Of a DNA stretch of 60,097 nucleotides, positions 34,627 through 42,008 are shown piece by piece (position 1 is the first letter of the stretch; each line of letters opens with the position of its first letter). The stretch spans positions 1 to 60,097 of the forward strand of contig CAAFTU010000031.1 of the NCBI GenBank assembly GCA_900766005.1. Direction: 5' to 3'. Origin of the DNA: an uncultured Bacteroides sp. GTDB taxonomy: Bacteria > Bacteroidota > Bacteroidia > Bacteroidales > Bacteroidaceae. Below the pieces are notes generated by a model. It was not told the DNA's origin. It worked only from the letters and a program-made list of their open reading frames with translations, and searched no databases. A program made the position numbers and the translations under genes.

Positions 34627-35777
34627 CTGGATATCCTCCTTAATATCCTGTCCGCTTCATCTTCCGTTTTCTGCTCCTGCAGGCTTCTGAACACTTCCTC
34701 CGCTCCCAGAAGTGACTTGTTTTTAAGTTTGTACAGAAAGTGCCGGCCGCCGTTTCTCTCCTGGATCTCGATGATGAGCCTTTTCTTGTCAGGAATGGTA
34801 AACTTGTTCATGGCCACTGTGAACGTCCGGCTCTCATGTGCAGGTATCTCCTCCGGGTAGTCGAAAGCGAACAGGATGTTCTGCTCGATCTGCTGCACCG
34901 CCGTCTTCTTGTGAATCTTTGCATCCTGGATATAGAACCGCATGAAATCCGTCGTATAGCCTATCTGTGTGCGGTTTGTCAGCGTCATTCGCAGCAGCAG
35001 GATGTCCCCGTCGATGAAGATGTTTCCGACCTCGAACTCCATGCCGGCATTCTTGTCCTTCAGTCCCAGGTCCAGGGGAATCCTCTTCGAGATTGCCTGT
35101 CTGATCCTTTCCTTCTGTTCGCTTGACCGTTCCCTCTCGTCAAGGATGGCCACCCTTTGCGTCTTTTCCTTGTCAATGACAAAGCTGAAACGTTCCGGGA
35201 AAGGGGCATAATGGAGATTGAAAGTGTAGAATTTCCCCCCTTCGACCACTGCCGAGATGTTCGTGTCTTCCGTAAACTCTCCGGTGGCTTTCACTGCCAG
35301 GATGTTGTCCACTCCCTCGGCCTTTTCAACCTCCACATTTGTACTGCCATAGTCCACATAGGTGATTCCGGCCGGGAAAATGAGGAACATCTGCCTGTCC
35401 TTTCCCACCGGCAGTGTATGGGGCGCGGGTGCCTGGCCGTCCACACGCACATAGCTCTCCACCGGGTGGGCGTTATAGCTGATGGCATAGGAGTAGAACT
35501 TCGTGTCGGCTGTCACCACCGACAGGGTAGTCTCACCCGGGAAATTCTCCTCGGCCGCTTTCAGGCGTATGATCTCCGGGCAGTTCCCGACTTTCTCACC
35601 GATGACATAGTCACCGCCGATACTGTAATACTTCACCTCGGTAGGGAATATCAGGTGCAGGGTCTTCTCGTATCCTATCTGTAGGGGAACAGCCGGAAGT
35701 TCCTCTATTTTCTGCGCTTTCCCTGAAAGGAAAACGGACAGGAACAGTCCTGTTATGTAAATTCTGTTCGGTTTCAT
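34623..35777 (-). CDS. traN: Conjugative transposon protein TraN (VirB9-like)
   Basis: 384 residues with a signal peptide (FLSVFLSGKAQ) and the DUF4138/TraN arrangement (PLQIGYEKTLHLIFPTEVKYYSIGG, then repeated beta modules). It is the outer-membrane-associated VirB9-type part of the mating channel. It is separated from traM by 3.3 kb of duplicated small membrane-protein genes, an unusual insertion. A 50-residue copy of its N-terminus survives at 37470-37622. Confidence 0.9.
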   Translation of the reverse strand: MKPNRIYITGLFLSVFLSGKAQKIEELPAVPLQIGYEKTLHLIFPTEVKYYSIGGDYVIGEKVGNCPEIIRLKAAEENFPGETTLSVVTADTKFYSYAISYNAHPVESYVRVDGQAPAPHTLPVGKDRQMFLIFPAGITYVDYGSTNVEVEKAEGVDNILAVKATGEFTEDTNISAVVEGGKFYTFNLHYAPFPERFSFVIDKEKTQRVAILDERERSSEQKERIRQAISKRIPLDLGLKDKNAGMEFEVGNIFIDGDILLLRMTLTNRTQIGYTTDFMRFYIQDAKIHKKTAVQQIEQNILFAFDYPEEIPAHESRTFTVAMNKFTIPDKKRLIIEIQERNGGRHFLYKLKNKSLLGAEEVFRSLQEQKTEDEADRILRRISR

Positions 35778-35795
35778 GGTTTTCTTTCAATTCTA

Positions 35796-35803
35796 TATCT
35801 TTG
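35796..35803 (+). promoter_or_regulatory. -7 box of divergent gene 35830
   Basis: TATCTTTG matches the Bacteroides -7 consensus, 27 bases before the ATG at 35830. It lies between the divergent starts of traN and this gene. Confidence 0.5.
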
Positions 35804-35829
35804 TATGCTAATTTTAAAGTTGTTTGCTT

Positions 35830-36267
35830 ATGAATACAAATCTCAATCAGTTGCTCAAGGATCTTGAAATAGGTCCCGCTTATGTCAAGATCCTTATTTG
35901 CCTCTTGGGGTGTACTTTTATGCTGTACCCGACCTTTTTTCACTTCACCTGTTTTTTCCGGGAACTTCCTGTATACGAACAGGTACTTTTCACATCGGGC
36001 AGTTCCGCTTTGTATACGGGGGTCGGAATTCTTCTTTCAGCGATAAGTCCGGTGAGGTATCCAAGGATACTCTATACCCCTTTGGCGATGCTTTCCTCTT
36101 CAGTAATGATAAGTATTTTCATTTGTTTATTTTTTCTGAATGAGGAGTGCAACCGTTTCAAGCTATTCTCAACCGTTCTGTCGGTAATGTATCTGCTGCA
36201 GTTCATTGCGGGTGGCATTTCCATACTCAAGGAAAAGAAAGGAGAGAAAGACAATGCACATTACTGA
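35830..36267 (+). CDS. Four-pass membrane protein, copy A
   Basis: 145 residues, starting MNTNLNQLLKDLEIG. Four hydrophobic segments at about 20-40, 55-75, 90-112 and 118-138, then a Lys-rich tail. No family recognised. It is transcribed against the tra operon and is 55-60% identical by eye to the gene at 37720. The two begin with the same QLLKDLEIG and follow a copy of the traN 5-prime end. Placement inside a conjugation operon and rapid divergence fit an entry-exclusion or channel-modulating role (inference). The start is supported by the promoter at 35796; a TTG six bases upstream is less likely. Confidence 0.75.
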   Translation: MNTNLNQLLKDLEIGPAYVKILICLLGCTFMLYPTFFHFTCFFRELPVYEQVLFTSGSSALYTGVGILLSAISPVRYPRILYTPLAMLSSSVMISIFICLFFLNEECNRFKLFSTVLSVMYLLQFIAGGISILKEKKGEKDNAHY

Positions 36268-36370
36268 CTCCCTTATAAAATCCGCGTATTCATATACTGT
36301 TTGCAAGAAAGCGGAGAAGCCCATAAGCACACAGTCAGCCACCAAAAAGCAATGAAGGTATCCTGTTGAT

Positions 36371-36604
36371 TCATATCATGCAGGATCTCAGTATTGCACA
36401 GCAAAGCGCTCCTAGCGCACAAAACAGCAACAGCAGCCAGTACCAGTTCTCACGTATGAATGCCCCCAGGTGGCTTTCCCCTTTCCGTGCCTTCACTTCC
36501 CGCCCGCCTTCCGGTTCTGAAGCCAGACGGAGAAGGATTGCCTCAAATGTCAGTACGGCAGCCATTGTGAAGAAAATGCCGGCATGGCTCAACAGGTTTT
36601 CCAT
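36371..36604 (-). CDS. Small two-pass membrane protein
   Basis: 77 residues with two hydrophobic segments (AGIFFTMAAVLTFEAILL and WYWLLLLFCALGALCCAIL) around a charged loop. N-terminus MENLLSHAG. Part of the microprotein array between the divergent four-pass genes. No family recognised. Confidence 0.6.
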   Translation of the reverse strand: MENLLSHAGIFFTMAAVLTFEAILLRLASEPEGGREVKARKGESHLGAFIRENWYWLLLLFCALGALCCAILRSCMI

Positions 36605-36691
36605 TTTGCTTTAGTTTTTATTTTCATTTTCATTCTTTTTCTTTCTCATTTTTCCCTTGTCCTCTTCAGGCAGTCCTCCGGTTCCGCCTTC

Positions 36692-36823
36692 CTACCCAGA
36701 TTCCGGCTGATTGTTCCGTGCCCCATAAAGAGGGGCTATCACTATAAGTATACATGCAATTCCTAATACTATGATGAATAATAGTCGGATCAGGTAATCT
36801 GCTTTTTCCCAAATAATTCCCAT
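36692..36823 (-). CDS. One-pass microprotein
   Basis: 43 residues: MGIIWEKADYLIR, then one hydrophobic segment (LLFIIVLGIACILIVIAPLY) and a short polar tail. Just upstream the bases still encode VARFLKES, a remnant of the C-terminus of the deoxyribosyltransferase-like gene at 38.6 kb, showing origin by duplication. Too short for routine gene callers. Confidence 0.5.
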   Translation of the reverse strand: MGIIWEKADYLIRLLFIIVLGIACILIVIAPLYGARNNQPESG

Positions 36824-36923
36824 ATCACATCGTTTTTTTAATTCTTTATTTGATCAGACTCTTTCAGGAACCGTGCCACATCGACGGCTGGTCTTTCCTC
36901 TCCCTGATATCATGCAATTTATT

Positions 36924-37091
36924 TCATGGATGTTTCATTTTTCTTTTCCTTATGATATTCTCCAGATATACCCAACATCTTATTATAATCTTTTCAAAGA
37001 TGTCAGTAAACAAGAGTATATTTAAACAGAGTAACATAAGGATAGGGACAGCATATCCCCAAGCCCCAAGCTTGTTCCAAAGTTCTTCCAT
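36924..37091 (-). CDS. One-pass microprotein
   Basis: 55 residues: MEELWNKLGAWG, one hydrophobic segment (AVPILMLLCLNILLF), then TDIFEKIIIRCWVYLENIIR and a basic tail. It closely resembles the gene at 38148-38339 (same EFW/ELWNK head, CLN inside the membrane segment, D/E-rich amphipathic helix after it). Upstream codons VTRFLKEFDRLNN are a remnant of the deoxyribosyltransferase-like C-terminus. Confidence 0.6.
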   Translation of the reverse strand: MEELWNKLGAWGYAVPILMLLCLNILLFTDIFEKIIIRCWVYLENIIRKRKMKHP

Positions 37092-37186
37092 GTCATACAG
37101 TTTTTAAGTTATTCAATCTGTCAAATTCCTTCAGGAAGCGTGTCACGCCGTCAACCGGGCTTTCCTCTCCCTGATATCATGCAAAT

Positions 37187-37375
37187 CTATTTCATGGATG
37201 CTTCTTTGCATCTGTCCGGTCCCTTTCTGACGCCTTCTTCTTTTTTCCTTGAATATTCATGGTAACTCTTCCAAAAGCCCAAAATGTGGAAAACAATATT
37301 AAGGCTGAGAAGAAAGCAGAAAAGCAAGATGGTCACAGAACCGTTTTTCGATAAGAATTCTTCCATATCATACAT
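37187..37375 (-). CDS. One-pass microprotein
   Basis: 62 residues from MYDMEEFLSKNG: one hydrophobic segment (VTILLFCFLLSLNIVFHIL), then a strongly charged tail. Same head motif (M-x-x-M-E/K-E-F) as its neighbours. A longer frame is open to 37522 but starts with TTG and runs through the leader shared with 38339, so the short form is preferred. Upstream bases encode YKRTLKVTITNDKK, also seen before 38339. Confidence 0.6.
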   Translation of the reverse strand: MYDMEEFLSKNGSVTILLFCFLLSLNIVFHILGFWKSYHEYSRKKEEGVRKGPDRCKEASMK

Positions 37376-37469
37376 TTTTTTATCATTTGTTATTGTCACT
37401 TTCAGAGTCCGTTTATAATGGCTTACAGGTACACAAGGCTTGCCAAGTCCTTGTCTTTTACCGGAGTAG

Positions 37470-37622
37470 CTAATTATCAGGGCATGTCCCGTCACATGGA
37501 CATGAGGACTCTCCGCATCCAATCGGCAGAAGCACTGCCGGAAGCTCCTTGATCCTCTGGGCTTTCCCTGAAAGAAGAATCAGGAGAAGTATCCCTGTGA
37601 TGTAAACTTGGTTTTGTCTCAT
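37470..37622 (-). pseudogene. Truncated copy of traN 5-prime end
   Basis: The frame (MRQNQVYITGILLLILLSG, then KAQRIKELPAVLLPIG) matches the first 36 residues of TraN (YITGLFLSVFLSGKAQKIEELPAV) and then diverges and stops after 50 residues. Like real traN it lies head-to-head with a QLLKDLEIG four-pass gene. It shows that a block containing the traN start and the divergent gene was duplicated. It might still produce a small secreted peptide. Confidence 0.75.
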
Positions 37623-37719
37623 TCTTACTAAATATTATCCCCAGTCAAATAGCCTATAAAAGCAGTTTGCCGGGATTTTATTACTTTTGCAATTCAGTTA
37701 TTAATTAAAAGCAACCGTC

Positions 37720-38151
37720 ATGTCTACAAATTACAACCAGTTACTGAAAGATCTTGAAATAGGTTCCGTTTATGTCAAGATCCTTATTTGCTTTTTGGGA
37801 TGTACTTTCATGTTGTATCCATTTTTGTGTTATTTCACCCATTTTTTTCGGGAGCTCTCCGTATATGAACAGATCTTTTTCACATTAGGCAGTTCTGCCC
37901 TATACCTGGGTCTTGGACTTCCATTCTCCATTATGGGACCTGTCAGATATCCTGCCTGTTTTTATACTCCCATGATATTGTTAACCTGTGCCATTGTGAT
38001 ATGTATTTTTATATATTTATCGGTGGATTTTTTTTCTCCGCTAGCATCATTATGCATAGTACTGTTTTTAGAATATCTGTTTCTCATTATCACAGGGGCA
38101 ATAGCCGCTTTCAAAGAGAAAAAGATTTCTAAAAATGAAATCTATTACTAA
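37720..38151 (+). CDS. Four-pass membrane protein, copy B
   Basis: 143 residues, paralogue of the gene at 35830 (MSTNYNQLLKDLEIGSVYVK). Four hydrophobic segments in the same positions and a Lys-rich end (FKEKKISKNEIYY). It follows the truncated traN copy, repeating the traN-divergent gene arrangement. TTACTTTTGC 34 bases before the ATG may be part of its promoter. Its end overlaps the convergent microprotein gene by four bases. Confidence 0.75.
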   Translation: MSTNYNQLLKDLEIGSVYVKILICFLGCTFMLYPFLCYFTHFFRELSVYEQIFFTLGSSALYLGLGLPFSIMGPVRYPACFYTPMILLTCAIVICIFIYLSVDFFSPLASLCIVLFLEYLFLIITGAIAAFKEKKISKNEIYY

Positions 38152-38339
38152 TGTCTTTTCATTTTTCTTTTTATTTTCCATTTAAGTGCTTCTAGATATT
38201 CCAAACATTTTATTAGGATGTCTTCCAGCCTTCCTGTAAAAAAGAGCATAATGAATACGTTTAAGCAGATTCCGAAAAGAATGGGGAGAATATATTCCCA
38301 CCCTTCTGGTTTGTTCCAAAATTCTTTCATTTCATACAT
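38148..38339 (-). CDS. One-pass microprotein
   Basis: 63 residues: MYEMKEFWNKPEGWEY, one hydrophobic segment (ILPILFGICLNVFIMLFF), TGRLEDILIKCLEYLEAL and a basic tail. Best conserved member of the array with 36924-37091 and 38400-38600 (shared EFW/CLN/F-T/S-G-R/K-LE pattern). Confidence 0.65.
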   Translation of the reverse strand: MYEMKEFWNKPEGWEYILPILFGICLNVFIMLFFTGRLEDILIKCLEYLEALKWKIKRKMKRH

Positions 38340-38399
38340 TTTTTTTCATCATTCGTTATTGTCGCTTTCAGAGTCCGTTTATAATAGTTTACAGGCACT

Positions 38400-38600
38400 T
38401 CACTTCCTGATTAGCGGATGCCTTTTCCCCTTTAAATACTTTTTAATTTTTCGCATGGCCTTCTTTACAAAAGTCCCGATACTGAGAATGAAATTTTCCA
38501 GTTTCCCTGAGAACAGGAGTAGGATATATCCATTCAGGCAGATAACCAGAAGGGCAGAAAGTGCATAGTACCAGAATTTTTCCATGTCATACAACTGCAT
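38400..38600 (-). CDS. One-pass microprotein
   Basis: 66 residues: MQLYDMEKFWYYAL, hydrophobic segment (SALLVICLNGYILLLF), SGKLENFILSIGTFVKKAMR and a very basic tail. It overlaps the 3-prime end of the deoxyribosyltransferase-like gene by 14 bases; that intact junction is the probable ancestor of the degraded copies upstream of 37091 and 36823. Confidence 0.65.
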   Translation of the reverse strand: MQLYDMEKFWYYALSALLVICLNGYILLLFSGKLENFILSIGTFVKKAMRKIKKYLKGKRHPLIRK

Positions 38601-39042
38601 GATTATTCATTTCATCAAACTCCTTCAGGAAGCGTGCCACATCCGCAGCCGTTGGGAATATCCCGTCAAAGAGCTTGTACATCAGTTCCGGTCTCTGCGG
38701 CCGGTTCCGATATACTATCACTTTCTTTCCGGCCCCCTTCATCCATCCCGCTTCGGAATGTGCTGAAGCCCCGCAGGGGAGCACAAGCACACATACGTCG
38801 GCCTGCCGCATGGCATCGAAGTCCGACCTGAATCCCGCTTCTGCCAGCGGATGCTCCAGCGCGTCCAGGTACTCGTCTGTCTCCATCTTCTCCCAGTTCC
38901 CGCTGATCTGCGACCAGCGGAAGTCTGTTTTTCTTTCAGGGTTCCTGAAGTCGTACACCTCATGCCCCCGTTCTCTTAAAAAAGCCACGATCCGTGGCTG
39001 GTATTCGTTGCTCCAGCTGCTTGCCACATATACTTTCGCCAT
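38587..39042 (-). CDS. Nucleoside 2-deoxyribosyltransferase-like protein
   Basis: 151 residues. The opening VYVASSWSNEYQPRIVAFLRERGHEVYDF, described by position 4-32, and ADVCVLVLPCGASAHSEAGWMKGAGKKVIVY near 80-112 match the nucleoside 2-deoxyribosyltransferase/DUF4406-like Rossmann fold, with the SAHSEAGW catalytic-Glu motif. It could hydrolyse or exchange N-glycosidic bonds of nucleosides or nucleotides. Its place between traM and the microprotein array is shared with several Bacteroidales elements as far as I recall, but no tra function is known. Could be a nucleotide-based defence or signalling enzyme. Confidence 0.82.
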   Translation of the reverse strand: MAKVYVASSWSNEYQPRIVAFLRERGHEVYDFRNPERKTDFRWSQISGNWEKMETDEYLDALEHPLAEAGFRSDFDAMRQADVCVLVLPCGASAHSEAGWMKGAGKKVIVYRNRPQRPELMYKLFDGIFPTAADVARFLKEFDEMNNHAVV

Positions 39043-39074
39043 TGTCCTTATCCTTTCCTATTTAATCTGTATTT

Positions 39075-40046
39075 CTATTTTTTCGCATCCTTCAGCAGTA
39101 TCCGGTAGTTCGTCTTGATGGTCACCTTTATCTTTCGGATATTCTTGCTTGCGGCCGACTTGGTCGCGTTGATGACGCTGTTCGCCGCGCCCGCCACTAT
39201 CTGGCTTCCCATGTCAAGTCCCCCGGAAATGCTTGTGTTCGTCCCGCTGACACCCGCGGCTTCCGCCTCCTTGATGGTTTCCGCCTTGGCATTTCCCGGA
39301 ACGTATATGCCTTCCATGGCATCCTCGGAATACACCTCCTTTTCAAAGGGAAGTATGTTCCCTGCCAGATTCACCGAGGTGATTTTGACCAGCACCCGTT
39401 CCCCGTCGATTCCGGTCACCTCCCCGAACACCGGTGTCCCCTTGCGGATGCGCTGTCCGTCGTCCGTAAGGCAGTTCTCCGCCAGCTGCATCTTCAGCGT
39501 CGCTCCGACCATGACCGTCTGTGTGGAATGTACGAATGCCCGTATGACGTTCCTCTCGTCCTGCCGGACAAGGCGCACGCTGTTGAATCCTCTCCGGGGA
39601 GTCTCTTCGGGAACCGTGTCCTCCGGTTCCGTCTTCCCCGGTTTCTCCTCCTCACCGTCCGTCGCCTCCTTCTCCCTGAAGGCGGAAGAGGCGGGCTGTT
39701 CCGTTCCGGAAAGCGGACCGCTTCCGAGGGTCTGCTCGTTGCGTCTGATCAGTTCCCGGATGCGCTGTATCTCGCTTTCCGGGGAAACGGTGTCCTCGGG
39801 TTCATCCATTCCGTAATTCCCTCCACCGGGCATGCGGTTTTCTCTCCGGTTCTCCATTTCCTTTTCCACACTCCCGAGCATGTCCTTGAGCGTGAAGTTG
39901 TCCTTGATTTCAGAGCGCAGCCTCACTTCTTCCTCCCTGCCGTCCTCTTTTTTCGGTAATGTGGCGATGATCCCCCATACCAGCAGGATGATCACGGCTC
40001 CTATACCCCCCAGCGCCACTATTCTGCTCCTTTCAGTTTTTGTCAT
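39075..40046 (-). CDS. traM: Conjugative transposon protein TraM (VirB10-like)
   Basis: 323 residues. One membrane segment near the N-terminus (IVALGGIGAVIILLVWGII), a long acidic, proline-poor linker and the conserved C-terminal region (VRAFVHSTQTVMVGATLKMQL through GIYVPGNAK). It spans the periplasm and links inner- and outer-membrane parts of the channel. It is shorter than the 400-450 residues usual in CTnDOT-type elements, the difference being in the linker. It overlaps the traK stop by four bases. Confidence 0.88.
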   Translation of the reverse strand: MTKTERSRIVALGGIGAVIILLVWGIIATLPKKEDGREEEVRLRSEIKDNFTLKDMLGSVEKEMENRRENRMPGGGNYGMDEPEDTVSPESEIQRIRELIRRNEQTLGSGPLSGTEQPASSAFREKEATDGEEEKPGKTEPEDTVPEETPRRGFNSVRLVRQDERNVIRAFVHSTQTVMVGATLKMQLAENCLTDDGQRIRKGTPVFGEVTGIDGERVLVKITSVNLAGNILPFEKEVYSEDAMEGIYVPGNAKAETIKEAEAAGVSGTNTSISGGLDMGSQIVAGAANSVINATKSAASKNIRKIKVTIKTNYRILLKDAKK

Positions 40047-40684
40047 GGCATCTCGTATTGCTGGTTGTATGTCCGGAAGAAAAATCCGGAAGTGTTCTCC
40101 GGAAAACGTGGCGTGGTACGTATGACGGTGCCCTCGCTGAGAATCCGTATCTTCCTGACATCATTTCCGTTGATGATGCTCAGGACTGACGAGAAGGTGA
40201 CGTGATACTCGTCCCCGCTGACGGATACCGAGAGCATCTTCTCGAACTCCGTCCTGTAGACCACTCCGAGTTCCAGGGCGTCGCCGTACCCCCTGTCAGC
40301 CTGGTATTTGGCGAATATGGTGTTCGCGTCCGGCTTGTTGACCAGGAACAGGGCGCGTGCCCGGTTCTCCTGCAGGGAGAGCCTGTCGAAACTGTTCAGA
40401 TAATAGGCCGTATGGTAGCAGTGGTTCTTTAAAAGGGATTCATACAGCATGTCCTGCCGTACCGCCTTGAAATGCACGAACTCGCCCCCTTCGTTGACAA
40501 CCAGTATCTTGTTCATCGCGCCGTTCACCACCCTGTAGGCGAACAGCAGGACCATCGCGATTGTCACCGCGCTGAATATGAACACCAGTTTCGTACGGAA
40601 TGTATGGTTCCTTCTGGCTTCCGCCAGCCCGGAAAAATCCCTGAGTATGTTTTTTATATTGAGTATGTTCTTTTTCTCCATCAT
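40043..40684 (-). CDS. traK: Conjugative transposon protein TraK (VirB8-like)
   Basis: 213 residues: cytoplasmic N-terminus, one membrane segment at about 32-50 (LVFIFSAVTIAMVLLFAYRV) and a periplasmic VirB8-fold domain. Family landmarks are the GGEFVHFKAVRQD and LNSFDRL stretches. It is a scaffold of the inner-membrane complex. Directly follows traJ by four bases; traL, which lies between traK and traM in other elements, is absent. Confidence 0.88.
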   Translation of the reverse strand: MMEKKNILNIKNILRDFSGLAEARRNHTFRTKLVFIFSAVTIAMVLLFAYRVVNGAMNKILVVNEGGEFVHFKAVRQDMLYESLLKNHCYHTAYYLNSFDRLSLQENRARALFLVNKPDANTIFAKYQADRGYGDALELGVVYRTEFEKMLSVSVSGDEYHVTFSSVLSIINGNDVRKIRILSEGTVIRTTPRFPENTSGFFFRTYNQQYEMP

Positions 40685-40688
40685 AATG

Positions 40689-41462
40689 TTATAACCATTT
40701 GTTAACTGTTGCTTTTACCGTCGCGAGCATTGTCAGTTTCAGGATGAACGAGAAGATCACCATGAGCACCACGGACCAGGGCCTCTGCTGTACGTAATTG
40801 ACCACTATCAGGTCCGAGAACACGCTGGCGATGATGAATCCCGGATACAGCATGTAGCACCCGACCATCTGTCTGACCCATGTATAGAAGGAACTGCGGG
40901 TGTCGCTGTTGTACAGACAGGCTATCGCCAGGGGCGATATGACCTCGAGCAGTATCAGGATAAGGTAGCGCGTGCACAGGAACACCAGCATGAGGTAGTC
41001 GTATGCGACTCCCCCGAAACTGCCCACCGCCCCCGCCAGCAGGGAGTCGAAGGCCGTGTCCAGCCCGTTGACCGCTATGTCGATGATGTCACTGTTCATC
41101 AGGTCGTCGAAGAGCTGCTCGATCGGCTTCTTCCAGATATTGTCCGGATTGTAGACCCCTCCGGCGGCGAGCGACTCCATCAGCCTGTCCGCGGCGTATG
41201 CAAGTACGGTCTCAAGCGTGTCCAGCAACACGGGCATGATGCAGATGAGGGCTATGCAGAGGATGTACTCCCTGCCTAGCTCATAAAACTGTTTTGCATT
41301 GAATCCCTTGCCTTCGTGAACCATCTCCTTGATGATACCCGCAAGCTTGAATACAAAGGTGGTAATCACAAATCCGGCAACAAGGGCATAGAATCCCTCC
41401 ACCACTATCATCCCCTTGATCTGCAGGTATGCGTTGTTCAGATTGCTGTATGCCTCTTCCAT
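40689..41462 (-). CDS. traJ: Conjugative transposon protein TraJ (VirB6-like)
   Basis: 257-residue polytopic membrane protein with about six hydrophobic segments, e.g. FYALVAGFVITTFVFKLAG near 24 and LILILLEVISPLAIACLY near 170. It forms the inner-membrane channel of the T4SS. Length is on the short side compared with about 330 in CTnDOT. Two bases separate it from traI. Confidence 0.87.
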   Translation of the reverse strand: MEEAYSNLNNAYLQIKGMIVVEGFYALVAGFVITTFVFKLAGIIKEMVHEGKGFNAKQFYELGREYILCIALICIMPVLLDTLETVLAYAADRLMESLAAGGVYNPDNIWKKPIEQLFDDLMNSDIIDIAVNGLDTAFDSLLAGAVGSFGGVAYDYLMLVFLCTRYLILILLEVISPLAIACLYNSDTRSSFYTWVRQMVGCYMLYPGFIIASVFSDLIVVNYVQQRPWSVVLMVIFSFILKLTMLATVKATVNKWL

Positions 41463-41464
41463 GT

Positions 41465-41986
41465 CTATCTCAGGTTTCTCTTCAGTCTTTCATACTGGGA
41501 TATGATCCGGGATACCTTCGAGACCTTCCTTTCCTGCTCGATGGTCTGTCTCTCTATCTCCTGCAGGACGGCCAGCCGCTCGGAGTCGTTCATCTTCACG
41601 CTTGTGGAGAGTATGGTCCTTGACAGGCTGATGAGCCGTGTGTTGTTGAGCATGACCAGGTCAAGGCTGGATGTGAGCGTCTGCAGGGTTGACGTGCCCA
41701 GTTTTTTGTTCGTCACCAGGTCTATGCACTTCTCTGACAGCCTTCCCTGTCTCTCTATGATTGATTTGGCGGTCTCACAGCTGGAGATGACGGAGTTGAC
41801 CTTGCGCATCATGTCCAGTGTCTCGTCCAGCCGGTCTTTCTGCTCCTTCAGGTAGCCCACCTGTTTCTGCAGTTCCGAGAAGTTCTTGACGTTCTGTGCA
41901 AGGTTGGGCGCGTCCGCCACCGCCCATTGTGCGGATGCGGTTGCCGCCGTCATCAGCACGAGCATGGATAAAAGTAATTTCTTCAT
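41465..41986 (-). CDS. traI: Conjugative transposon protein TraI (DUF4141)
   Basis: 173 residues with a signal peptide (SMLVLMTAATASA), then a long coiled-coil body (QKQVGYLKEQKDRLDETLDMM; REIERQTIEQERKVSKV). The position between traG and traJ and the coiled coil fit TraI/DUF4141, a VirB5-like periplasmic or pilus-associated component. Confidence 0.85.
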   Translation of the reverse strand: MKKLLLSMLVLMTAATASAQWAVADAPNLAQNVKNFSELQKQVGYLKEQKDRLDETLDMMRKVNSVISSCETAKSIIERQGRLSEKCIDLVTNKKLGTSTLQTLTSSLDLVMLNNTRLISLSRTILSTSVKMNDSERLAVLQEIERQTIEQERKVSKVSRIISQYERLKRNLR

Positions 41987-42008
41987 TTGTTCTTGTTTTT
42001 GTTGTTTC

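Noticed and set aside
37376..37522. N-terminal extension of the microprotein at 37187
   Set aside because: Begins at TTG and runs through leader sequence shared with another copy, so the MYDMEEF start is preferred.
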